Shown here piece after piece: positions 1 through 6,037 of a stretch of DNA of 9,673 bases. The notes beneath the pieces are model-generated. The model saw only the letters and a program-made list of their open reading frames with translations. It made no database searches and had not been told where the DNA came from. The DNA is from an uncultured Eubacteriales bacterium (GTDB taxonomy: Bacteria; Bacillota; Clostridia; Oscillospirales; Acutalibacteraceae): assembly GCA_900317215.1 (NCBI GenBank), contig ONFW01000115.1, positions 1 through 9,673 of the forward strand. Reading direction: 5' to 3'. A program made the translations under genes and the position numbers. How positions within the stretch are numbered: position 1 is the first letter of the stretch; each line of letters begins with the position of its first letter.

Positions 1-21
1 CACAGTTCCCTCTTCAAACGA

Positions 22-452
22 TCAGTAAAGCTTCGCACCGGCGGGGATATGCGGATCCACCATCAGAAGCTGGAGTTTTTCTTCTCCGTTTTCCTTGTGG
101 AGCGCAGAAAGCAGCATACCGCAGGATTCAATGCCCATCATCGCTCTGGGCGGCAGATTCGTGATAGCAATACAAGTCTTGCCGACCAGCGCTTCCGGCT
201 CATAATAAGCGTGGATTCCGCTGAGAATGGTTCTCGGCTCGCCGCTGCCGTCGTCCGGCTTGAACTTCAGCAACTTCTTGGACTTGGGTACAGCCTCGCA
301 TTCCAGCACCTTCACTGCACGGAAATCAGACTTGGAGAAGGTTTCGAAATCAACGAGATCCTTAAAAAGAGGCTCGATCTCCAGCCGTTTATGTAAAGAT
401 AACCGTTGTCATCTGTGTTGAAGAACATATCCATAATAGTGTTATTAGTCAT
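22..452 (-). CDS. Stand-alone tRNA-binding protein (MetRS C-terminal-domain-like), apparently frameshifted
   Basis: This encodes an OB-fold tRNA-binding domain of the Trbp111/EMAP-II type, also found at the C-terminus of bacterial methionyl-tRNA synthetase. Such proteins bind structured tRNA and have no catalytic site of their own. Family signatures are clear in frame from about 396 down to the TGA at 22-24: 'DFRAVKVLECEAVPKSKKLL', 'ILSGIHAYYEPEALVGK', 'NLPPRAMMGIESCGMLLSA' and the ending 'PHIPAGAKLY'. A conventional call would begin at the GTG at 315, but homology to the family runs upstream of it through 'EIEPLFKDLVDFETFSKS', where no in-frame start exists. The only well-placed start is the ATG at 452, with AGGAAAGGA 8 nt upstream, and it is in another frame for 24 codons ending 'NGYLYINGW'. 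Restoring one base (GG to GGG) at about 381 joins the two frames into a 143-residue protein. No MetRS catalytic domain is present. An SD-like AGAGGG at 13-8 hints that another minus-strand gene begins just beyond the window edge. Family assignment is firm; whether the gene is broken or the sequence contains an error is open. Confidence 0.8.
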
Positions 453-522
453 AATAATTATCCTTTCCTGTCTGTACTGTTTGTAGTTTTCGCTTCGGTA
501 TGTTTTTGTACTGCGTTTTTTT

Positions 523-551
523 CCCCGAAGGGCTGTCATTATCGGACAGCC
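523..551 (-). other. Hairpins in the 5' leader of the tRNA-binding gene
   Basis: A perfect 7-bp inverted repeat (GGCTGTC at 531-537, GACAGCC at 545-551, 7-nt loop) lies about 80 nt upstream of the ATG at 452. In the minus-strand RNA its 3' arm overlaps a second small hairpin, CCC-TTCG-GGG (about 523-532), a stable UUCG-type tetraloop, so the two can compete for the same bases. Neither is followed by a T-run on the minus strand, so this is not an ordinary terminator. The conserved T-box sequence expected in many synthetase leaders is not visible and the leader is too short for one. Confidence 0.35.
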
Positions 552-565
552 GAATCAGGATTCAC

Positions 566-571
566 ATTATA
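566..571 (-). promoter_or_regulatory. Possible -10 box for the tRNA-binding gene
   Basis: A perfect TATAAT reads on the minus strand here, about 115 nt upstream of the ATG at 452. No good -35 hexamer lies 16-18 bp further upstream (the sequence there is CCACCG-like), so the promoter call rests on the -10 alone. The stretch 453-690 otherwise holds no gene, and no clear terminator for the ATPase gene ending at 691 was found in it. Confidence 0.25.
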
Positions 572-690
572 AACGCAGACTAACGGATCGGTGGCATGAT
601 CGGTGGAAATGTCAGGCATTTCTGTCATTGTTGACGGTAGGTTGATGATTAGTATATGTTTTTGATCGGCATCGGAACATAAAGCTATGC

Positions 691-3540
691 TCAGTCTGCC
701 GTAAAGCCGATATGTCTTTCTGAGGTCTTTATTCCGGGAGTGATATCAGTTATATCACATTCCTCAATTCTTCCGAGCATTTCGGGAGTGATCTCCTCAT
801 TTCTCAGATCCATAACTCTGTCTGAAAGATTCATTTCGGCCTGCTCAAGAATCTTCCTGACAAATCTTCCGTTGCCGTAATCCGGTATCTTAACTGCCTT
901 TTCGTATATCAGGCGCAGCTTTTCAAACGCAGGATCACTTATTGTCATCTGCTCTTTTGAAAGCATGAACCTTGTTATTTCCATAAGTTCATCTACCGAA
1001 TAATCATCGAAGTTGATCTTAAAGGCAATTCTGGAGTTCATGCCGGGGTTTCGGTTAAGAAAATCCTCCATTTGATCTGGATATCCGGCAAAGATCACTA
1101 CCGTGTCCTCCCTGTTGTTTTCCATTTCCTTTACAATGGTATCTATTGCATCATCACTCAAAGAATCGCCGAAGATCGAATATGCCTCATCAATAAAGAG
1201 AACGCCGCCTTTTGCTTTCCTGAATTTTTCATTCACAATAATAGGAGTCGCACCGATAGCAGGATCTACCAGATCGGCTTTTCCGGCCTCTATAAATCCA
1301 CCAGTAGGCAGTATGCCTTCTTCTGCAAGTATCTGTCCGATAAGCCTTGCGACCGTTGTTTTTGCAGTTCCGGGATTACCGGTAAATACCATGTGCATTG
1401 TGAGATTATTCCGTTTGATACCTTTGTCCATACAAAGCTTGTTGTAACGGTACTTTTTGATCGCCTTATGGACCACATCCTTTACCTTATTCAGTCCGAT
1501 AAGACTGTCAAGCTCAGCTAATGCACTCATAGTCTTTTCTTCCTTTTTTGCCTGTACAGACTGATCGTCAGAATCAAGGATATCCTCTGCCTCAAGCACA
1601 AAAAGATCCTTTTCAGTTAGATTTTCAACATCCCTGCCCGCAGGCATAAGCCTTAACGCCTGATTTCTAATGGAGTTTTCCACAAGGTTGCGCGCATATC
1701 TTCCGTTGCCCAGGTCTTTGATGCTCTTTTTTCTGTCAAAAAGGTAATACGCTTCCTTTATAGCCGCCTCTGTTGCAAAAAAGTCCTGTTCATCAAGCAT
1801 AAGCTTGAATATCTCGGTCATTTCAGCCGGATTATAGTCGGGGAAGTTTACATGATACGGTATCCTGCTCTTCAAGCCCTCATTCAGCTCAAGAAACTCC
1901 TTCATTCTTTCGGTATAACCTGCAAAAATGACTATAACCTCATCTCTGCGGTTTTCCATTTCCTGAACGAGCAGTGTTGCCGCTCCCGGTAAAGCTATAG
2001 CATAGGCTTCATCAATAAAAAGCACTCCGCCCCTTGCCGCTGTGAATGCTTCCTTTATGATATACGGATAAGCGATCGAGTTAAAGTCTGTTCCGCACTT
2101 TTCGACAAACACACCGCTTTTAAGTATTCCTTTTTCCTTAGCAATTCCTGCAAAAAGTCTTGCTACAGTAGTCTTTGCAGTTCCCGGATTACCTGAGAAT
2201 ACCATGTGCATGGAGGAAGACTTGTATTCTCTGCCTTTAAACTGCTTCCTTCTTTTTTCAACGATATCTGCGGCTATAATTTTTTCGATCTGTCTTTTTA
2301 CTTCCTCAAGACCTATCATCTTATTAAGCTTTTCATAAGCCGATTCTGTATTCTCATCCCGATCAAGATAAAACGCATCCGATGATATCTGTATGTATGA
2401 CTTGAAAACATTTTTGTTAAGGCACCAAGGACCGAAGCTCTCAAAGCACTCAAGCACCTCTGTCTGGGAAAAGTGATCGCTCTTATACTGCTCAAGAAAC
2501 TCCTTAGCCTGATAAGAATACTTTGAGTATTCAGACCCAGAGATCAGCATTTCCAGATATTTTACTGCGCTTTCTCTGTTTCCTGCGCCTTCTCTTAAGG
2601 AGACTGTCAAGGCGTATTTATTGATCTTCGGGAGAATATAATATGAAAACCCGGGCTTGTCCATATTGTACATAAAAATAAAAAGGCACTTATTACGGTA
2701 TTTTTTAAAGATATCGGCTATATAGTCTGCTGCCATAGGATAGTCTGACGGGGAATTGCCGAAGGTTTCGGAAAGGTCAACCAACAGAACGCCGCCCCGG
2801 TTATTTTCCATAATATCCATAATGTGATTATTGTATTTATAAAAGTAAGGTTCAATATCAGAAATGATCCCGACTCTTCTGCTCTGTATCCTGCCTGCCG
2901 CATAAAGCTCCTGTGAAAGAGTCTCCGCCAGGTCTACGGCGGCACCTATGCTTTTTGCGGAAAGAACATAGTGTATCATGCTTCCGGAAAGCTCTTTCCC
3001 CGGTGTGTGTTGGGAGATCATTTTCAGCTCTTTAAGAAACGAGGGGTGATACATGCCGGCATCGGTCATCTCCCTGTCCCGAATAATCATCTCAGAGTAT
3101 TCTATATTTCCTTTATTATGCGGCCCTTTCTTGTAATTGTCATTATAAAACCAGATATTTGCAGTTTCTGTTAACTGATATACCGCATTATAATAATTGC
3201 GCCGTCTACACTCCTCGCACCCTTCAAGGTACTGCCTCATTGTAATTTCCGACGGCTCCTCAATTACCTTTTTAATAAGAAAGTACTCTGCAAGCAGATC
3301 AGTTATTGTATTATAAGCAGTTGAAAACGAATCCTTGTTTTCATCAAAAGAAAAATCGGCAAAAAGTCTGTCGCCTTCTTCCCTGAAAACAAAGAATGTC
3401 TGGCAGTTTTCGACACTCTTGTACATATACTTGTTCATAGCACAAATGTTGCTGTCATAATCATAATCCTTGAGCCTTATCTTGGCATTCTTGCCGATCG
3501 TTTCGTTATTTCCTTTGATAATAAAGCTGTAGTACCTCAT
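691..3540 (-). CDS. Large tandem AAA+ ATPase of the CbxX/CfqX (SpoVK/EccA-like) family
   Basis: This is a 949-residue cytoplasmic AAA+ protein with no signal peptide or membrane segment. Residues 1-170 match nothing I recognise. Two intact CbxX-type modules follow. The first (about 400-650) has Walker A GNPGTAKTT at 450-458, Walker B GGVLFIDEAYAI with D510/E511, an arginine-finger candidate in 'GLKSRIPY' (R559) and sensor 2 'GNGRYARNL' at 611-619. The second (about 675-925) repeats these: Walker A at 721-729, D784/E785, 'GMNSRIAF' (R838) and 'GNGRFVRKI' at 889-897. Residues about 188-335 align by eye with the same fold but lack the P-loop lysine, suggesting a third, inactive module. Relatives act as ring-forming remodelling ATPases: CbbX on Rubisco, EccA with type VII secretion, and SpoVK in sporulation. 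No Rubisco, ESX or sporulation partner is visible nearby, so the substrate is unknown. The ATG at 3540 has GGAGGT 6 nt upstream. The gene is divergent from the Xre-HAD pair. Family confidence is high, function is not assigned. Confidence 0.93.
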   Translation of the reverse strand: MRYYSFIIKGNNETIGKNAKIRLKDYDYDSNICAMNKYMYKSVENCQTFFVFREEGDRLFADFSFDENKDSFSTAYNTITDLLAEYFLIKKVIEEPSEITMRQYLEGCEECRRRNYYNAVYQLTETANIWFYNDNYKKGPHNKGNIEYSEMIIRDREMTDAGMYHPSFLKELKMISQHTPGKELSGSMIHYVLSAKSIGAAVDLAETLSQELYAAGRIQSRRVGIISDIEPYFYKYNNHIMDIMENNRGGVLLVDLSETFGNSPSDYPMAADYIADIFKKYRNKCLFIFMYNMDKPGFSYYILPKINKYALTVSLREGAGNRESAVKYLEMLISGSEYSKYSYQAKEFLEQYKSDHFSQTEVLECFESFGPWCLNKNVFKSYIQISSDAFYLDRDENTESAYEKLNKMIGLEEVKRQIEKIIAADIVEKRRKQFKGREYKSSSMHMVFSGNPGTAKTTVARLFAGIAKEKGILKSGVFVEKCGTDFNSIAYPYIIKEAFTAARGGVLFIDEAYAIALPGAATLLVQEMENRRDEVIVIFAGYTERMKEFLELNEGLKSRIPYHVNFPDYNPAEMTEIFKLMLDEQDFFATEAAIKEAYYLFDRKKSIKDLGNGRYARNLVENSIRNQALRLMPAGRDVENLTEKDLFVLEAEDILDSDDQSVQAKKEEKTMSALAELDSLIGLNKVKDVVHKAIKKYRYNKLCMDKGIKRNNLTMHMVFTGNPGTAKTTVARLIGQILAEEGILPTGGFIEAGKADLVDPAIGATPIIVNEKFRKAKGGVLFIDEAYSIFGDSLSDDAIDTIVKEMENNREDTVVIFAGYPDQMEDFLNRNPGMNSRIAFKINFDDYSVDELMEITRFMLSKEQMTISDPAFEKLRLIYEKAVKIPDYGNGRFVRKILEQAEMNLSDRVMDLRNEEITPEMLGRIEECDITDITPGIKTSERHIGFTAD
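2536..2979 (-). other. Degenerate third AAA+ module within the ATPase (residues 188-335)
   Basis: The segment 'IHYVLSAKSIGAAVDL' occupies the place of 'MHMVFSGNPGTAKTTVARL' in the intact modules. It is followed by 'AETLSQELYAAGRI', matching 'AGIAKEKGIL'. About 30 residues on, 'NNRGGVLLVDLSETFG' matches the Walker B stretch 'ARGGVLFIDEAYAI', and 'KCLFIFMYNMDKPGF' matches the sensor-1 strand 'VIVIFAGYTERMKEF'. The P-loop Gly-Lys-Thr and the Walker B Asp-Glu pair are lost (SAKSIGAA and VDLSE), so this module should not hydrolyse ATP. The alignment is by eye and internal to this protein. Confidence 0.6.
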
Positions 3541-3544
3541 GTTT

Positions 3545-3676
3545 TTACCTCCGTATAGTCTGAAGCCCGCCGACGGTCATACACGCTCCGATGCTCTGCC
3601 GCTCCCTTTCATCTCGGCGCCTTGAACTGCATCTCAGGGAATCAGTTTCAGCACAAGATTTGTCTGAGTTATTCAT
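3545..3676 (-). CDS. Possible 43-residue leader ORF ending in the ATPase ribosome binding site
   Basis: An ATG at 3676, preceded closely by AAGGGG, opens a 43-codon frame whose TAA (3547-3545) lies inside CGGAGGTAA, the ribosome binding site of the ATPase gene starting at 3540. The peptide begins MNNSDKSCAETD, has an Arg-rich middle (SSRRRDERERQ) and ends GGLQTIRR. It resembles nothing I know. The placement would let ribosomes finishing the leader re-initiate on the ATPase. Against it, the SD-to-ATG spacing is short, the composition is odd, and a 43-codon open frame can occur by chance in this locally GC-richer leader. Confidence 0.3.
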   Translation of the reverse strand: MNNSDKSCAETDSLRCSSRRRDERERQSIGACMTVGGLQTIRR

Positions 3677-3696
3677 ATCCCCTTAGAGCGATACAG

Positions 3697-3726
3697 ATTA
3701 TAGCACACTGAAATTATTTTAGTAAA
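3697..3726 (-). promoter_or_regulatory. Promoter for the AAA+ ATPase gene
   Basis: On the minus strand TTTACT (3726-3721) and a perfect TATAAT (3702-3697) are separated by 18 bp, a SigA-type arrangement with a weak -35. Predicted transcription starts near 3690, giving a leader of about 150 nt. The -35 overlaps the first copy of the 14-bp direct repeat (3719-3732), which could be a regulator site. Confidence 0.5.
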
Positions 3727-3732
3727 CAGTTT
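3719..3732 (+). repeat. Direct repeat copy 1, TT(A/T)GTAAACAGTTT
   Basis: The 14-mer TTAGTAAACAGTTT recurs at 3894-3907 with one mismatch (TTTGTAAACAGTTT). This copy covers the predicted -35 of the ATPase promoter, so a protein bound here would be placed to block or assist RNA polymerase. Confidence 0.45.
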
Positions 3733-3893
3733 TTGTGTTCCGTTCTATAATTTCGTATACCTGCACAATTTTATTTATTGTTTTTTATAAGCTATGTATA
3801 TATGATATTTTATATTATACGACTTATTACTATCGTATTTCATATATTCGGCTTGTTTTTGGCGTGTAAGTATTATATCGCATAAGAAATCAG

Positions 3894-3907
3894 TTTGTAA
3901 ACAGTTT
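3894..3907 (+). repeat. Direct repeat copy 2, TT(A/T)GTAAACAGTTT
   Basis: This is the second copy of the 14-mer, 175 bp from the first and about 70 bp upstream of the -35 of the rightward promoter. It contains the small palindrome GTTTGTAAAC. Both copies sit in the same orientation inside the divergent control region. Confidence 0.45.
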
Positions 3908-3977
3908 CCTGATGTTTTTTTCCGCTCTTCACTTATCTGTACACAAAAGCGGACAAGCCAAAAGAGTTTAACCCCAC

Positions 3978-4006
3978 TTGACCATGTTTATCTTATATGT
4001 TATAAT
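3978..4006 (+). promoter_or_regulatory. Strong SigA-type promoter for the Xre-HAD operon
   Basis: TTGACC (3978-3983) and TATAAT (4001-4006) are separated by exactly 17 bp, and TG at 3998-3999 gives an extended -10. This is the best promoter in the window. Predicted transcription starts near 4013, leaving a 5' leader of about 35 nt before the TTG start at 4049. Confidence 0.8.
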
Positions 4007-4021
4007 ACATTTATAATGTAT
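4005..4021. promoter_or_regulatory. Palindromic operator candidate over the -10/start site of the Xre promoter
   Basis: ATACATT (4005-4011) and AATGTAT (4015-4021) form a perfect 7-bp inverted repeat with a 3-bp centre. It overlaps the last bases of the -10 and the predicted start site, a usual place for a repressor. The first gene of the transcript encodes an Xre-type DNA-binding protein, so autorepression is a natural reading. That is inference from position. Confidence 0.5.
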
Positions 4022-4048
4022 CAGATATACAAAAGGGGTTGATGAGAT

Positions 4049-4909
4049 TTGGATCAGACCAATAACAATAAAAAAGAAGAATGGGTGCCGATATATAAAA
4101 AACGCCTGGGCGAAGCTATAAACTATGCTAAGGGTAGTCAGTCAATGGCGGAGTTTGCGAGCAAGTGCGGGCTTAATCCCATGACGCTTTCAAGAGCGAT
4201 AAACGGTATTATCAAAAAGCCTCTCAACGAAGAAACTATCCGCATCATGGCTGAATGTTCAGATTTACCTACAGAGGACGTGCTTGATTACCTTATGCGT
4301 GCAAACGGCTGGGTCAAAAACGACGACGAAGAAAGACAGCTGGAACGTGAGAAACGCAGACAGGAGAGAAAAGACCTCCTTGATTCGACGCAGGGTATCA
4401 TCATGCGTACTCTTTTTGAAGACGGTTATACTATTATTCCCGTTATCAATACAGAGCTTGAAGCGCTCGATCCTACTCTGAAAAAAAGCAGATATCATCT
4501 GCATACAAATGTAAAATTTGCGCTGAGCCTTAAAGGACAAGCCCCTGCTTACTGGAACTTTTCAGTCAATATCTTTACCGGAAAGGAATTTGCTGCCGAT
4601 AAGGAGCTGTACGCAAGAGAGTTGAGAAGTGAGCAGTTAATTATTATGGAATTCTATAAAGATGTCTTTTTGCGGGACGTGTGGGAGCCTGAAGCTTTTG
4701 AAAGCTCTCTTTATTCCATAGTGTTCCTCAACGAGGACCTATATGACGCCTTCTTTAACGAGCTTAATGGGCTGAAATTCAACAGCTCCTTTTCGCTGAT
4801 ATTACTTGACCTTGACAAGCAGAAAGTCGTTGAGGAGAGATTTCTCCCGCGCCGTGACGGCATAAGGATCAAGAGTCTTTTCAAATCAACAGACAGAGGT
4901 GACAGATAA
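4049..4909 (+). CDS. Xre-type helix-turn-helix protein with an unrecognised C-terminal domain
   Basis: The N-terminal third (about residues 16-72) is a Cro/C1-type DNA-binding domain: 'SMAEFASKCGLNPMTLSRAI' forms the helix-turn-helix, followed by 'INEETIRIMAEC'-like third and fourth helices (actual text LNEETIRIMAEC). A highly charged linker (about 92-110, rich in E, R and K) joins it to a 170-residue C-terminal domain that I do not recognise. That domain has alternating beta/alpha character and no visible metal-binding or nuclease motif. Translation must start at the TTG at 4049: an in-frame TGA lies at 4043, the nearby ATG at 4042 is in another frame, and AAAAGGGG sits 10 nt upstream. The stop overlaps the ATG of the HAD gene in TAATG, so the two are translationally coupled. 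It probably controls its own promoter, and possibly the divergent ATPase promoter. It may respond to a ligand or damage signal through the C-terminal domain, which is not shown by the sequence. Confidence 0.88.
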   Translation: MDQTNNNKKEEWVPIYKKRLGEAINYAKGSQSMAEFASKCGLNPMTLSRAINGIIKKPLNEETIRIMAECSDLPTEDVLDYLMRANGWVKNDDEERQLEREKRRQERKDLLDSTQGIIMRTLFEDGYTIIPVINTELEALDPTLKKSRYHLHTNVKFALSLKGQAPAYWNFSVNIFTGKEFAADKELYARELRSEQLIIMEFYKDVFLRDVWEPEAFESSLYSIVFLNEDLYDAFFNELNGLKFNSSFSLILLDLDKQKVVEERFLPRRDGIRIKSLFKSTDRGDR

Positions 4910-5781
4910 TGTATAACAGAAAAACTAAAGAGGACAGTCCTGTTCTTGCAATATGCTATGATTTTGACAAGACCCTGTCCCCCGATGATATGCAGGCGCA
5001 GGGATATATACAGAAGGTCTACGACGGTGATGTAGCATCATTCTGGGCGGAGTGCGACAGACTGTCAGCGGAGTATGATATGGATTCCAACCTTGCCTAT
5101 ATGTATAAGATGAAGCAGGAGGCCGAGGGCAGAGAGATATTCAGCAAAAGCAAGTTAGAGGACTACGGCTCAAAGGTCGCCCTCTTTCCCGGGGCGGAGG
5201 AATGGTTTGAGAGGATACGCCGATTCGGTGAGGAAAACGGGGTTATCGTAGAACACTACATCATCTCCTCTGGGCTGAAGGAAATGATCGAGGGCACCTC
5301 CCCTGCCCGTGCAGGAGCCTTTGAGAGGATATACGCCAGCTCATTTTTCTACAACGAGAGGGGCGTTGCTGTCTGGCCTGCGCAGGTGGTCAACTACACC
5401 AACAAGACACAGTTCCTGTTTCGGATATCTAAGGGTGTGCCGGATGTGAACGATCCCGGAGTGAACGATTTTTTTGAACCTGAGGATATCCGCATACCCT
5501 TCAGAAACATCGTCTACATCGGTGACAGCGATACGGACATTCCCTGTATGAAGCTTGTGAACGTCAACGGCGGACACTCCATAGGCGTTTACAACAGCAA
5601 GACCTGCGACAAGACCAAGGTGCGGAGGATGATGCAGGAACACCGCATAAAATATTTTGCCCCCGCTGATTATACCGAAGGCTCGGAAATGGACAAGCTG
5701 CTTAAGGCAATAATCATAAGAACAGCCGCCAATGAACGGCTTGAGGAGATATACTACTCCTGCAAGAATGACTGCGAATAA
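4909..5781 (+). CDS. HAD-superfamily hydrolase with C1-type cap (phosphatase-like)
   Basis: This 290-residue soluble protein carries all four HAD motifs. Motif I is CYDFDKTLSPDD, with nucleophile D18 and acid/base D20. Motif II is IISSGL (S120/S121), motif III is NKTQ (K166), and motif IV is YIGDSDTDIPC (D206, D208, D210), the Mg2+ site. The insertion between motifs I and II (about 25-110) is a C1-type helical cap, as in phosphoserine-phosphatase-like HADs, suggesting a small phosphorylated substrate. Its identity cannot be read from the sequence. The C-terminal 60 residues (from about 230) extend past the usual core. The start ATG overlaps the Xre stop by one base, with AGAGGTGACAG as ribosome binding site. 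Codon use is more GC-rich (AAG, GAG, CTG, GGC) than in the window's AT-rich genes such as the anti-sigma-like gene. A strong terminator begins 3 bp after the stop, so Xre and HAD make up the whole operon. Confidence 0.9.
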   Translation: MYNRKTKEDSPVLAICYDFDKTLSPDDMQAQGYIQKVYDGDVASFWAECDRLSAEYDMDSNLAYMYKMKQEAEGREIFSKSKLEDYGSKVALFPGAEEWFERIRRFGEENGVIVEHYIISSGLKEMIEGTSPARAGAFERIYASSFFYNERGVAVWPAQVVNYTNKTQFLFRISKGVPDVNDPGVNDFFEPEDIRIPFRNIVYIGDSDTDIPCMKLVNVNGGHSIGVYNSKTCDKTKVRRMMQEHRIKYFAPADYTEGSEMDKLLKAIIIRTAANERLEEIYYSCKNDCE

Positions 5782-5784
5782 CAA

Positions 5785-5835
5785 AACAGTGCAATGCAGC
5801 TTCGTAAATGAAGCACAGCATTGCACTGTTCTTTT
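5785..5835 (+). terminator. Strong intrinsic terminator of the Xre-HAD operon
   Basis: AACAGTGCAATGC (5785-5797) pairs perfectly with GCATTGCACTGTT (5818-5830), a 13-bp stem. A second stem inside it (GCTTC/GAAGC) has a 6-nt loop, and TTCTTTTGC follows. On the opposite strand the stem is followed by TTTTGTTATT, so it could also stop transcription coming leftward. Confidence 0.85.
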
Positions 5836-5879
5836 GCTATATGGCTCTATAATGAATTCTTGGATATCAAATACACCCT

Positions 5880-5970
5880 AAAAAAGCAGAGCATATTCGC
5901 ACCTCGTCCGTTAATTGGAATTGATGAGAAGCCTGAAACGGAAGATGCAATATGCTCTATACTCTTTTTA
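5880..5970 (-). terminator. Long inverted-repeat structure, probable terminator of the sigma/anti-sigma operon
   Basis: AGAGCATATT (5888-5897) pairs with AATATGCTCT (5949-5958). The stem is extended by GCA/TGC across one bulged base, and an inner TCCGTT/AACGGA stem lies in the roughly 44-nt loop. On the minus strand the structure ends in GC then six T's, so it can end the transcript from the gene that stops at 6038. On the plus strand a T5 run follows about 6 nt after the stem. The loop is longer than in a typical intrinsic terminator. Confidence 0.5.
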
Positions 5971-6037
5971 CGGAATGTCGGAAAACTAAACGGGGTTATT
6001 AATGCTAAAGTTTAAAAACCAAGAAGAGGCCAGATCA

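Larger units (their letters stand above)
3541..4048. other. Divergent intergenic control region between the ATPase and Xre genes
   Basis: This 508-bp gap has two compositional halves. Positions 3541-3690 are the GC-richer transcribed leader of the ATPase gene. Positions 3700-4030 are strongly AT-rich and hold the two divergent promoters, the 14-bp direct repeats and the palindrome. A long-range inverted match, GGCTTGT near 3850 and ACAAGCC near 3953, is also present but too short to interpret. No gene longer than the leader ORF is supported. Confidence 0.6.

Noticed and set aside
22..315. A complete 97-residue tRNA-binding protein starting at GTG 315
   Set aside because: Family-like sequence continues upstream of the GTG, and no clear ribosome binding site precedes it; a frameshifted longer gene from ATG 452 explains more.
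453..690. T-box or S-box riboswitch ahead of the synthetase-like gene
   Set aside because: The leader after the likely -10 is only about 110 nt and the conserved T-box sequence is not present.
1072..1521. Long plus-strand open frame inside the ATPase gene
   Set aside because: It is antisense to the conserved AAA+ coding sequence, with no ribosome binding site or protein-like composition.
3849..3960. GGCTTGT / ACAAGCC long-range inverted pair as a regulatory loop
   Set aside because: Only 7 bp with about 100 nt between arms; expected by chance in this length of sequence.
691..5781. Known defence system or ESX secretion locus
   Set aside because: The ATPase resembles EccA-type proteins, but no secretion components, WXG100 proteins, nucleases or toxin-like effectors are encoded nearby.
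5341..5826. 161-codon minus-strand frame opposite the HAD gene
   Set aside because: It is a shadow of the motif-complete HAD gene, runs through the terminator hairpin, and shows no recognisable features.
5821..6015. Short plus-strand frame after the HAD terminator, with TATAAT at 5848-5853
   Set aside because: It begins inside the terminator stem, has no ribosome binding site, spans the inverted repeat, and the TATAAT lacks a -35 at proper spacing.
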